Shown here one piece after another: positions 5,563 to 13,500 of a stretch of DNA of 64,000 nucleotides (position 1 is its first letter; each line of letters opens with the position of its first letter). Source of the stretch: Myxococcus hansupus (GTDB taxonomy: Bacteria > Myxococcota > Myxococcia > Myxococcales > Myxococcaceae); contig NZ_CP012109.1 of NCBI RefSeq assembly GCF_000280925.3, positions 8,142,501 to 8,206,500 of the forward strand, in the 5' to 3' direction. A program made the translations under genes and the position numbers. A model generated the notes under the pieces. That model saw only the letters and a list, made by a program, of their open reading frames with translations, was not told the origin of the DNA and did not search any database.

Positions 5563-7085
5563 GGACCTCTCCACGCGGTGAAGTTCATCGGGACCTTATA
5601 GTCCTTCATATTCTTCGCGACGACCTTCAGGACCTCTCTTTGCGTCAACGTCCGACCCGACTCGGCCTCGGCATCTCGAAGCAGCTTCATGATCATCCGA
5701 TTCCACTCGCCGGGCCACATGCGCCCCAACTTCCAATTCCCCCCGCCGTGAATCGCCTCGTGGTGAGACTGCTCCAGCCTCACGCAGAACCGGTCAATGT
5801 CCATGTCACCCTTGAAGCCGCGCCGCTCGAACCACTCCCGGTGCTCTTTCGGTAGGACGTGATGCTTCGGTGCGCTGGACATGCCCGCACCTGCTCTACC
5901 CGTCACCCGCATACCGCGCACCTCGGGACTGTCCCCCAGCGCCTCGCGCACGCCCTCGGGCAAGTCTTGGTGCGCCTGGGCCATCATCACCTGCCCACCG
6001 TGGATGCGAACCGCCGCGCTGACTGCTGGGAGGGAGATGACGCCCGCCTGCACCAGCCTGCGCATTATCTCCACCCACTCAGCCGAGACGACGAGCCGCG
6101 AGCCCGCCATGACGCCCCCTGAACTCATGACGAGCCCCACGCCGAGCGTCGTGGAGGCGGCTGGGGGTGGCCGAGGGAGTGACATGTTCAGCGTGGAAAT
6201 CAGGGCGAGCAGCTCCATCACCTGCGCTGCCACCACGACTTTGCCGCCCACCTCCATGGCCGAGCGCGCCTCCCGACGAATCGTGTCGAACTCGTAAGTC
6301 AGCTCCCCCATCAGCACGGGCATCGCGGTCGCCGCCGTCTCTACCCGCTCCGAGTCCCCCGATGAGAGGTCCGCCAGCGTCGGAGTCACCTTGCTTTGAA
6401 CTCGATGCAGGTCCGCGAACAGCTTCTCGGAGCCGCACATCGGGCAGTCGCGGAGCAAGGCATCAGCGAGTTGCAGGAAGTCCACCCACGTGGCCAGCAG
6501 CAGGGTTCCGAACATCGCAGCCTGGAGCCGGGGCCCTGTCATCTGGAGGATGCCCAGTTCCATTCCTGAATCCCCCACCTCCGAAGCCACTCCCGCCAGC
6601 GCCGTGGCACTCCCCAGCGTTCCTCGGAGCCACGTCAGTTGCTTGGAGCCGTGGTCGATATAGCGCGTAAACACCCCGTCGAAGCCCCGGCTACCAAGAG
6701 AGGAAGGACGCGACGCAAGTCGAGCGCGCGTAGTTTCGATGCCCTCCAGAGAGCGCTTCACCTCAGCAATGGCGTCCAGGGTTGCCTGACGCACCGCTGC
6801 GGCGCTCTGCACTCCACCTCCGACAGCTACGGACGCGGTGCCAGTTGCGGCGTGTCGTGGGCTCAGACTCCGCCACAACCGTTGCTGGGCTTCGGGCCCG
6901 GAGATTGAGAACGGAGAAGCGTCCGACACGCGTGGAGGCTCATCGTTTGGCGCGTGCTCCCACGCGGGGGACAGGGCCATGCGCGGCACGTCATGCAGCG
7001 TTCCGCCAAGCCCGGAGGCATGCGCCATCGAAGCGCATCCCGTGGCCAACACCGGCACCACCCACAGCAGGGCGTTAGCGCGCAT
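5559..7085 (-). CDS. DUF2380/TIGR02269-type lipoprotein, SitA-like toxin
   Basis: 508 residues. The lipoprotein signal ends LATGC with Cys17. The middle ~350 residues are helical and Ala rich, with hydrophobic stretches around residues 180-210 and 290-330. The tail from about residue 405 carries HHVLPKEHREWF and, about 30 residues on, QSHHEAIHGGGN, a His-rich pattern like treble-clef/HNH nuclease toxins. In Myxococcus, SitA lipoproteins are toxins passed between cells by outer-membrane exchange, encoded as sitB-sitA-sitI. The operon here has that order: a barrel-like protein gene overlaps its start by 11 bases and an immunity candidate overlaps its stop by 4. The nuclease activity is inferred. 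Confidence 0.7.
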   Translation of the reverse strand: MRANALLWVVPVLATGCASMAHASGLGGTLHDVPRMALSPAWEHAPNDEPPRVSDASPFSISGPEAQQRLWRSLSPRHAATGTASVAVGGGVQSAAAVRQATLDAIAEVKRSLEGIETTRARLASRPSSLGSRGFDGVFTRYIDHGSKQLTWLRGTLGSATALAGVASEVGDSGMELGILQMTGPRLQAAMFGTLLLATWVDFLQLADALLRDCPMCGSEKLFADLHRVQSKVTPTLADLSSGDSERVETAATAMPVLMGELTYEFDTIRREARSAMEVGGKVVVAAQVMELLALISTLNMSLPRPPPAASTTLGVGLVMSSGGVMAGSRLVVSAEWVEIMRRLVQAGVISLPAVSAAVRIHGGQVMMAQAHQDLPEGVREALGDSPEVRGMRVTGRAGAGMSSAPKHHVLPKEHREWFERRGFKGDMDIDRFCVRLEQSHHEAIHGGGNWKLGRMWPGEWNRMIMKLLRDAEAESGRTLTQREVLKVVAKNMKDYKVPMNFTAWRGP

Positions 7086-8424
7086 TGTCCACCCCCAGCC
7101 CCACCGACGCGAAGGCCCCCGGACGCAGCGTTCCTTCCGCAGTGGGGAAGAGCAGCGTGCCGCCCGTCCCCATCGCGTAGAGCTTCCCGCCGAGGAACCT
7201 CCAGCGCACTTCCGCCGCCCCCAGGTAGCGCGCCCCGGGCTGCCCCATGCCCACGCCCAGGCCCTTCAGCGCCACTTCCAGGCTGCGCTCGAAGAGCTGC
7301 ACCGCCACGCGCCCGTCCACGTCGAAGCGCCCCCAGGAGAACGCCTCCGCGCCCAGCGACAGCTTCAGGTGCTTGTTGAGGCCCCCGTAGCTGACGGCGT
7401 CCCAGCCCACTTCGGCCTCTCCGAATGCGGAGTAGCCGTCCGGGAAGCCAGCATCCGCGAGTGGTACCCCCGCCGTGCCCGCAGCCTGAAAGCGCGCCAG
7501 CTCGTAATCCGCTCCGAAGAAGCCTTGCCGGAAACCGCCTTGCTGGCTCCGCGCCTCCAGCCGCAACCTCAGGCGGAGCGTCTCCGTCTGCGTGTCCAGC
7601 CCCGCGCCCGCGACAGCCCCCCATGCGCCGCCCTCGCCAGGACGCCCGCCCCAGCCCGCCACCACGTGGACCTCGTAGTCGGGCCGCAACAACACCCCCG
7701 CCGTTGCGTCCAGGTGCGCCAGCGTCACCGAGGCTGCGCGTCCTCCTGCCCGTCCCCAGTCATGCACGGCGGACACCGCGAGCGTGTAACGGCCCCGCTG
7801 CTTCGGGTGGCCAAAGAGGATGTGCTCCATGTCCAGGGCCACCTCCGCGCCCATCAGTCGCGCGCCCAGCACGTCCGAGGCGAAGGCTTCCGTGTAGAGG
7901 GGGCCAACCTCGGCGGTGAAGATGCCTCCAGCCGGGTGGTAGTCAGGATTCGTGCGGTTGGAGTAGCGGCGGACGAGATGCCCGGAGAGGAGCCGGTGTT
8001 CCTCCAGGGGGCCAAACCAGATGCCCACGGGCGCGTTGTCCGAGCCGAACTTGAGGCCACGGACGAGCTGCCCCCAGTCCGAGAGTGAGTCCCAGTCCTC
8101 TCGCCGCACAATCCCCGCGCCCTCACCACCGCCCCACATCCGAAAGCGCACGGGAGCACCCACGTTGACGCCGAACTCGGGGCCACCATCGATGATGAAA
8201 GTGGGCTCCACCTGGACGAAGCCGTCATCACTCCCAGCGCCCGCGCGAGGGAGCAGCGCGAACGTCGTCGCCTCCAGGCGCGTCAGGTAGTGCCACTTGC
8301 GCGCGGGAGGTGCAGACGGGGCGGTGGAGGCTTCTTCCTCCGGAGCAGGAGGCTCCGAGGCCCATCCCTTCATCGGTAACAGCAACAGCAGCAGCGCGGC
8401 CAGACATCTTCGCATCCTGTGCAT
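7075..8424 (-). CDS. outer-membrane beta-barrel-like protein, first gene of toxin operon
   Basis: 449 residues. Signal peptide residues 1-22 (MHRMRRC, poly-Leu, ending GWASE) with no lipobox Cys. After a short Pro/Ala/Glu linker the protein is a series of alternating polar/aromatic strands (for example FGVNVGAPVRFRMWG and HLKLSLGAEAF) ending in GLGV, consistent with an outer-membrane barrel. AGGAGG lies five bases before the ATG at 8424. It occupies the place of sitB in sitBAI operons, where SitB aids toxin delivery. Whether it is a SitB homologue needs a family comparison. Confidence 0.65.
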   Translation of the reverse strand: MHRMRRCLAALLLLLLPMKGWASEPPAPEEEASTAPSAPPARKWHYLTRLEATTFALLPRAGAGSDDGFVQVEPTFIIDGGPEFGVNVGAPVRFRMWGGGEGAGIVRREDWDSLSDWGQLVRGLKFGSDNAPVGIWFGPLEEHRLLSGHLVRRYSNRTNPDYHPAGGIFTAEVGPLYTEAFASDVLGARLMGAEVALDMEHILFGHPKQRGRYTLAVSAVHDWGRAGGRAASVTLAHLDATAGVLLRPDYEVHVVAGWGGRPGEGGAWGAVAGAGLDTQTETLRLRLRLEARSQQGGFRQGFFGADYELARFQAAGTAGVPLADAGFPDGYSAFGEAEVGWDAVSYGGLNKHLKLSLGAEAFSWGRFDVDGRVAVQLFERSLEVALKGLGVGMGQPGARYLGAAEVRWRFLGGKLYAMGTGGTLLFPTAEGTLRPGAFASVGLGVDNAR

Positions 8425-8544
8425 ACACGCCTCCTGAGCGTGCCCCGGAATGAGGCACGAGAAACACACGTCTCCCGGTCGGCTCCTCGACTTGCGCCGA
8501 GCCGGTGGTGAATCAGCAGTGGTGAGAGGGTTTGAGGGCCGCCG

Positions 8545-9840
8545 CTAAACGGTCGGCTGCTTCGTCAACGCGCGACGCGGGCCTGCGCCGGGCTCCGTTG
8601 GCACGTCGTCCGGGTGGAGAGCGCCCGCCGACGCGTGCCGTGCGCTCCCTCGGGGTGACGGCGCTTCCGTCGTAGGCTCGTAGCCACCCCGCTCCGTGGT
8701 GACAGGGGGCGTGATTCCACCCTCATCGCTGGGCACCTCGAAGTCCCAGAGCCCTTCACTGGCGTCCGCGAGTGCCCGCTGAACCTCCCCCAAGGCATCC
8801 TCGCGCGCGTAGGGCCCCAGCCGCGCCAACTGGGCACGCAGGATGACTTCCAGCTCGGCAGCCGTCCCGAAGCGTTCAGCGGGGCTTCTACGCAGCATCG
8901 TGTGGAGGATGTCCCGAAGGGGGATGGAGAGCCCGCGCGCGGCCTGCTCGACGTCGTCGGATCGGAAGGCCATGGCACACCAGATGGCGTCTTCCGCGAA
9001 CTCGGGCAGCTCCGTCACCACGGACGCGATGGAGGCAGAGAACGCCCGTTCCCGCTCCGGCTTCGACATCCGCGATTCCACCTCTTCGATGCGGACATGG
9101 CCCGGGTCGTAGAGGTGACGGCCCGTGGCGAACTCCAACAGCGTCAGCCCCAGGGAGAACACGTCGGCTCGCGCGTCCACCACCTCGCCCAGCAACATCT
9201 CCGGTGCCGAGTAGAGGACTTCACCTTGAGGGCGCGGCAGGGACGTGGCCAGCCGCCCAGAGAGGCGAGAGAGGGCCACACCGAAATCCGTCAGCCGCAC
9301 CTCACCATGGGGCCCCACGCGAATTCGAGCGGGATTCACGTCCCGGTTGACGATGCCAAGAGGAAAGCCCGCGTCGTCCGTGCGCTCGTGCGCATAGGCC
9401 AGCGCCGCAGCGACTTCCGCGCCCACGTAGAGGATGAACGCCTCGGAGAAGTAGCGCCCGCGTGCCTGGGCGACGGCCAGCAACGTGTTGAGGGACAGCC
9501 CCTCCACATGCTCCATCGCCACGCACAGGCCCTGCGGGATTTCATGGAGGCCATGGACGCGGGCGATGCGCGGGTGACGAAGGTACTGCGCCAACCGCAC
9601 CTCTTCTTCCAGTCGAGCGCGGGCGCGAAGGTACTTCTCCGTCACGTCCGTGGCCTTCGGCACCGGCAAGCACTTGAGCACCACGCAGTCACCGAGGCCC
9701 TTGGGCGTGCGGGTCCGCGCGAGGAGGATTCGCTCACCCACGCGCCCCTCCCCCAAGTCCCGGAAGAACTCGTAGGAGGTGTCGCCATTGGTGAATAGGA
9801 CAGCGCTCCCGGCAGGCCGAGAGTCAGACGGATTGGACAT
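8545..9840 (-). CDS. Ser/Thr protein kinase-like protein with altered catalytic loop
   Basis: 431 residues. It has a Hanks-type fold with VVLK (Lys56), a Glu helix, and TDFG (185-187). The catalytic loop reads NRDVNPARI (165-173) instead of HRD-x-(K/S)-P-x-N: the His is Asn and the magnesium-binding Asn is Arg. The glycine loop is GEGRVGE. After residue ~330 comes an acidic/Pro linker with no membrane segment, so it should be cytoplasmic. The changes point to weak activity or a pseudokinase, although Asp167 and the DFG Asp remain. It is not fused to a recognisable sensor domain. Confidence 0.8.
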   Translation of the reverse strand: MSNPSDSRPAGSAVLFTNGDTSYEFFRDLGEGRVGERILLARTRTPKGLGDCVVLKCLPVPKATDVTEKYLRARARLEEEVRLAQYLRHPRIARVHGLHEIPQGLCVAMEHVEGLSLNTLLAVAQARGRYFSEAFILYVGAEVAAALAYAHERTDDAGFPLGIVNRDVNPARIRVGPHGEVRLTDFGVALSRLSGRLATSLPRPQGEVLYSAPEMLLGEVVDARADVFSLGLTLLEFATGRHLYDPGHVRIEEVESRMSKPERERAFSASIASVVTELPEFAEDAIWCAMAFRSDDVEQAARGLSIPLRDILHTMLRRSPAERFGTAAELEVILRAQLARLGPYAREDALGEVQRALADASEGLWDFEVPSDEGGITPPVTTERGGYEPTTEAPSPRGSARHASAGALHPDDVPTEPGAGPRRALTKQPTV

Positions 9841-10018
9841 GGGCAGGAAGCTCCGAGTGCCCGCGCGAGAGGGATTCGCGCAAAGGCAGACTCAAGGTAC
9901 AGCCAGCCCATTCCGAGTTGAACGACGTGTCAGGTCTAAAAAGATCGAATTGCGCTTCACTCTGAGTGAACAAAGATAGGCCAAATTTGCAAAACTTCTT
10001 TACGTCCTCAGAGGGAAA

Positions 10019-11854
10019 CTAGGGCCAGCGCTCGACGAAGTAGGCAGGAAACGACCGATTGAGGTGCGCCACCCCTGGTTTGGAATCGGGCCCCTTCTCC
10101 ATGTACCCCTTGCTACCCAGGACAATGCACACCGGAACAGTCCGTCCACCCGGCAGGTGCGCCTCCGTATAGCGCCCTACGGCCACATCTCCACTTGTCC
10201 AGAGGTAGCCCGAGAGCAAAGTCCCCTCTGGGAGCCCGCGCACGTCACTAACATCCACCACCCCAGTTACAGGCCCGTCTTCATAGAAGCCCGGCTCCGA
10301 CATCATGCCGGGTTGCCGTCTGTCGAGAGTAAGAATCACTGAATCTCCCGATCTCAAACGCAGCCCGCCCTTTATCTGCCGACTGAACATGACCTCGCGT
10401 GCCTCGGAAGGGCAGTCACCGGGCTCGGGACGTACCTGCGCCCCCGGACAACCGAGGGAGAGCGCGGCGGCAGCAGTCGCACCCGCGCACGTCTTGATGA
10501 ACCCTGCCCACGGCGAGGGGGGCCAGCTCAGACGGGAGGCCAGGGCCTTCGGCTTCCTGGCGGTGGACTCTGCGGGAGGGGACATCGGAACGGGAGCGCG
10601 CTTCACGGGAGGGCTTTCTTTCTCGACAGGTACGGTAGGGGGCAAAGCTACCCCAGGGGACGACGCCAGGGGGGGAGGGGGCACGGTAGGAGGCGGGGAA
10701 GAGGAGGTAAGACCAGCGTCCCCCACCGGAAGGGCCGTAATGGGCGCGCTAGGCATCTCCGCTTTCGAGGCAGGACGCAGGGCCACGTAGCCCGCCAGCG
10801 AGGCCACAACGAGCGCCAGGAAGGCCACAGTGCCCGCCACGCGTCGCCCAGGGGCACGCTTCGGCGTGGAGGTCTGCGCTTCGTCCTGGGGCGCGTCGTT
10901 ATGCGCCACGTCCAGGGCCAGTGGAAGGCGGGGCGTGGGGACATGCAACGTCGCCGTCCACACCTCGCCTTCTTCGTGTAGCAGCGCGTCCAACTCGCGC
11001 CGCATGACTTCGGCGGAAGGGGCGCGCTTCTCGGGGTGACGCTCGATGAAGTGCATGGCCGCAGCGCTCAAGGACACGGGCACGCGCGGATTCAGTGCGT
11101 GCGGCGCGGGGGGAGGCCACTGGGCCCCCACCAGGACGCGGGGCGTTTCGCTCAAAGGCTGAGGATTGGTCAGCACGTCATAGAGGCAGACTCCCAGCGC
11201 GTATACGTCGTCAGTCGCCTTGAACTCGTAACGCGCGTCGTGCTCGTCTCCGCGCTCGCGAAGGAATCGTGTCGCCTCGGGGGAGCGGTAGCGCCGGGTA
11301 CCGGGTGGCAAGGGCGTGTCTGTCAGCTCCGGCGCGAGCGTGTAATCCCCCACGCTGAAGTCCAGGATGAAGGGCTCCCCATCCGAGGCGCGCACAAGGA
11401 TGTTTCCCAGCTTCAAGTCACGATGGAAGACGCCGCGCGAATGCAGGTGGGAAAGAGCGCCCGAGAGCTTGCCAAACACCCGGGCCACTTCATGCGCCGT
11501 GGGGTGCGTCTTCTCCACCCACTCCCCCAGCGTGTAGCCCTCCACGTAGTCCAGGATGATGTAGAGCCACCCCTGGGTTGGGTGCTGCCAGCGTCCGTGG
11601 GCGTGAACCTCCACGACGTTGGCGTGCCCGCTCACCTGGGACAAGCACACCATCTCCCGCAGTAGACGCGCGTCGGCCTGCTCCGCGTCCCCACTGCTGG
11701 CCCGGTGCATGGCCATCTTCATCGCGAAGTGGTGGCCCTCCTTCTCCACGAGGTAGACGGCGCCGAAACTCCCCGCGCCCAGCGGCTTCACGACGTGCCA
11801 TCCGTCCACCGTCTGCCCAGGTTGCAGGTGCGCCGGACTCAACCCGATCAACAT
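10019..11854 (-). CDS. membrane-anchored Ser/Thr protein kinase
   Basis: 611 residues from the ATG at 11854; a longer ORF would overlap the preceding gene. Kinase domain 1-300: GAGSFGAVY (26-34), Lys46, HRDLKLGN (144-151), DFS (165-167) in place of DFG, and a PPGTRRYRSPEA activation end. A single membrane span (VAGTVAFLALVVASLAGYVAL region) follows a ~70-residue linker, then a Pro-rich stalk and a C-terminal ~150-residue domain outside the membrane with GC and DCPSE cysteines. Its preceding DUF2381 gene lies 11 bases upstream, suggesting they work together. Confidence 0.85.
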   Translation of the reverse strand: MLIGLSPAHLQPGQTVDGWHVVKPLGAGSFGAVYLVEKEGHHFAMKMAMHRASSGDAEQADARLLREMVCLSQVSGHANVVEVHAHGRWQHPTQGWLYIILDYVEGYTLGEWVEKTHPTAHEVARVFGKLSGALSHLHSRGVFHRDLKLGNILVRASDGEPFILDFSVGDYTLAPELTDTPLPPGTRRYRSPEATRFLRERGDEHDARYEFKATDDVYALGVCLYDVLTNPQPLSETPRVLVGAQWPPPAPHALNPRVPVSLSAAAMHFIERHPEKRAPSAEVMRRELDALLHEEGEVWTATLHVPTPRLPLALDVAHNDAPQDEAQTSTPKRAPGRRVAGTVAFLALVVASLAGYVALRPASKAEMPSAPITALPVGDAGLTSSSPPPTVPPPPLASSPGVALPPTVPVEKESPPVKRAPVPMSPPAESTARKPKALASRLSWPPSPWAGFIKTCAGATAAAALSLGCPGAQVRPEPGDCPSEAREVMFSRQIKGGLRLRSGDSVILTLDRRQPGMMSEPGFYEDGPVTGVVDVSDVRGLPEGTLLSGYLWTSGDVAVGRYTEAHLPGGRTVPVCIVLGSKGYMEKGPDSKPGVAHLNRSFPAYFVERWP

Positions 11855-11865
11855 GGAAGGCGGTT

Positions 11866-12813
11866 CTAGAACGCAAAGCGCGGAATGAGAAGGCGCCGAG
11901 TGCCCCCACCGTCGCGCAGTTCTAACCGGAGAGCCGCGCCTTCTGGCCAAGTGGGCGCTCCTGTCTCCACCACCACGAGGGCGGTGCCACCCGGTTCAAT
12001 CCGGGGTTCCTTCATGCGCACCGCGAGCACGTTGATGCGTTCACCGTTCGCAGCCACGGTGAGCCGTGCCTCTACAGGCGTCCAAGGCTCCGCGCCTGTG
12101 TTGTGTACCCGAAGAGCGAGTGTTGCCCAGGAGCTTGTTCGATGCGTCCACCCTTCCCTGAACTCAAGCCCGCCTTCCCCTTTCTGGCCGATTCCTGGTT
12201 CGACTCTTCCACTCTGTAAACCACCTCTATCGAGCAGACCCGCGAAGATCATCCCAACCGGGCCGCTCGCAGCGCTGCGGGCCCGGAGCACTTCCAACTC
12301 GGCAGCATTGGCCGCACAAGCGGCGCGCACGTCGTCCAACTCGGCCTGAATCGCATCTGCCGTACGCGGCAGGCGCGACACCATCACTTGCACGTCCACC
12401 TCGGCAGGGTGCGTGACCAGCGAGAACACGACGCGGGATGGGGCCGCGCCATCCGCGAACGGGACGATCAGCTCCACGCTTCGTCCAGGCCCCAGCCCCA
12501 TCGCAGGCTTGAGGAAGATGGCCCGAGTCGTGACCTCGAACAGCGCGAACCGACTTCCACCGTCCCCGAGCACCACCGCGTCGCGGGCCACAGGGGAGTC
12601 GAACTCCAACGCGGTGAGGTAGTCCGGAGCGACGTGAAGCGCCACAGGCTTGTCTGCGGTTGCCACCGAGAGCGCCACCCGCCGCCGCTTCAGCTCCCGC
12701 GCGCGGAGGGGCTCCTGGGGCTGTGCCGCAGCCGTTAGGCCCACCAGGAACACGAGGGGCAGGACAAGCCGGGCCAGTGACGAGAACACGCGCGGGCGAC
12801 CTCCATGGGGCAT
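11866..12813 (-). CDS. DUF2381 (TIGR02268) family protein
   Basis: 315 residues. The start at MPHGG (12813) gives a signal peptide with a strongly hydrophobic core (LARLVLPLVFLVGLTAAAQ) and no lipobox, so the protein is exported. The N-terminal half is strand-rich (VALHVAPDYLTALEFDSP). It continues with a coiled stretch around residues 165-195, and a C-terminal immunoglobulin-like half (WATLALRVHNTGAEPW). This matches the myxobacterial paralogous family TIGR02268/DUF2381, which often lies beside kinase genes, as here. The function is unknown. Confidence 0.75.
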   Translation of the reverse strand: MPHGGRPRVFSSLARLVLPLVFLVGLTAAAQPQEPLRARELKRRRVALSVATADKPVALHVAPDYLTALEFDSPVARDAVVLGDGGSRFALFEVTTRAIFLKPAMGLGPGRSVELIVPFADGAAPSRVVFSLVTHPAEVDVQVMVSRLPRTADAIQAELDDVRAACAANAAELEVLRARSAASGPVGMIFAGLLDRGGLQSGRVEPGIGQKGEGGLEFREGWTHRTSSWATLALRVHNTGAEPWTPVEARLTVAANGERINVLAVRMKEPRIEPGGTALVVVETGAPTWPEGAALRLELRDGGGTRRLLIPRFAF

Positions 12814-13064
12814 GGCAGGACCGTACCAGGATGCGCGCGGCTTCCAGCCCTTCTCCGTTTGTCCTGGCACGAAGGAGGCGGCGGTTTTTCTCTAAACCTA
12901 TGCCCCGCGCCCCTCAAAACTCCCCGCCACTCGAAGCGCTCAGCCTCACGCGGCATGTGTTCAGGAAGTTCCGGAACCACGGCATCACGCTGAACAAATC
13001 ACTCCTGGGGCCCGGCGATTTTCCGTGGAGTTTTCTCAGCGTGGGGGACCGCCGAGCACGGCCC
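12814..13064. other. intergenic region, no gene seen
   Basis: This lies between the DUF2381 start and the integrative module. It is of lower GC around 12890-12990 than its surroundings and contains no ORF with a ribosome site that I can support. It should contain the DUF2381 promoter and possibly the left boundary of the element; no repeat matching the integrase-side tRNA is seen here. Confidence 0.4.
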
Positions 13065-13078
13065 TGAGTGGCCACTCA
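13065..13078. promoter_or_regulatory. 14-bp perfect palindrome, possible operator
   Basis: TGAGTGGCCACTCA reads the same on both strands. It lies 186 bases upstream of the first gene of the integrative module, which encodes a small winged-helix protein. A dimeric regulator site is likely; the regulator is inferred. Confidence 0.4.
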
Positions 13079-13118
13079 TCGGAAATCCGAGCCGGGGGGC
13101 CTGCCGCAGGTCGCCCGA

Positions 13119-13237
13119 GCCACCCACGGAATCCACACGCATTTAGCTGGGGCCACCCCCAGTCAGTCGTGGCCGAGAAATGGCCCGGAAATGGTCGCGT
13201 AGGCCACCCGCAAAAACCGCACGCATTTACCGGGGGC
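13119..13237 (+). repeat. two imperfect direct repeats upstream of the integrative module
   Basis: GCCACCCACGGAATCCACAC plus GCATTTAGCTGGGG (13119-13152) recurs as GCCACCCGCAAAAACCGCAC plus GCATTTACCGGGGG (13203-13236), 84 bases apart. They end 27 bases before the GTG of the first gene. Possible roles are iterons for the encoded primase/helicase, regulator sites, or directional sites of the recombinase. Confidence 0.5.
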
Positions 13238-13263
13238 ATGACATCGCTAGAGGAGTCCAACGC

Positions 13264-13500
13264 GTGATTGAACAGGTTGAGCAGTACCGCCCCCGCATCG
13301 TCGCAGCACTCACAGACGCGGGTCCCCAGGGGCGCACCGTGAAGGAGCTGTGCGGCGCGCTTGGAGCGGGAGAGCAGGCCATCCGGCGCAGTCTCGCGGT
13401 GCTCGTCGCGGCTGGCGTGGTGCGCGAGTTCTCCAAGTACCAGCCCGGCGTTCGCGGCGCGGTGCCTCGGGCCTACAGCCTTGTCGGGAAGGGCGAATGA
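13264..13500 (+). CDS. small winged-helix DNA-binding protein
   Basis: 78 residues. The GTG at 13264 is chosen because GAGGAG lies eight bases upstream. The sequence TVKELCGALGAGEQAIRRSLAVL is a helix-turn-helix and VVREFSKYQPG...RAYSL is the wing, so it should bind DNA. It is first of five genes, and its stop overlaps the next ATG (ATGA at 13497). It is likely the element's own regulator. Confidence 0.7.
   Translation: MIEQVEQYRPRIVAALTDAGPQGRTVKELCGALGAGEQAIRRSLAVLVAAGVVREFSKYQPGVRGAVPRAYSLVGKGE

Noticed and set aside
7075-8088. Long plus-strand ORFs antisense to the toxin operon and barrel gene
   Set aside because: Composition (Arg/Pro/His rich), no ribosome sites, and the minus-strand genes have clear signal peptides and motifs.
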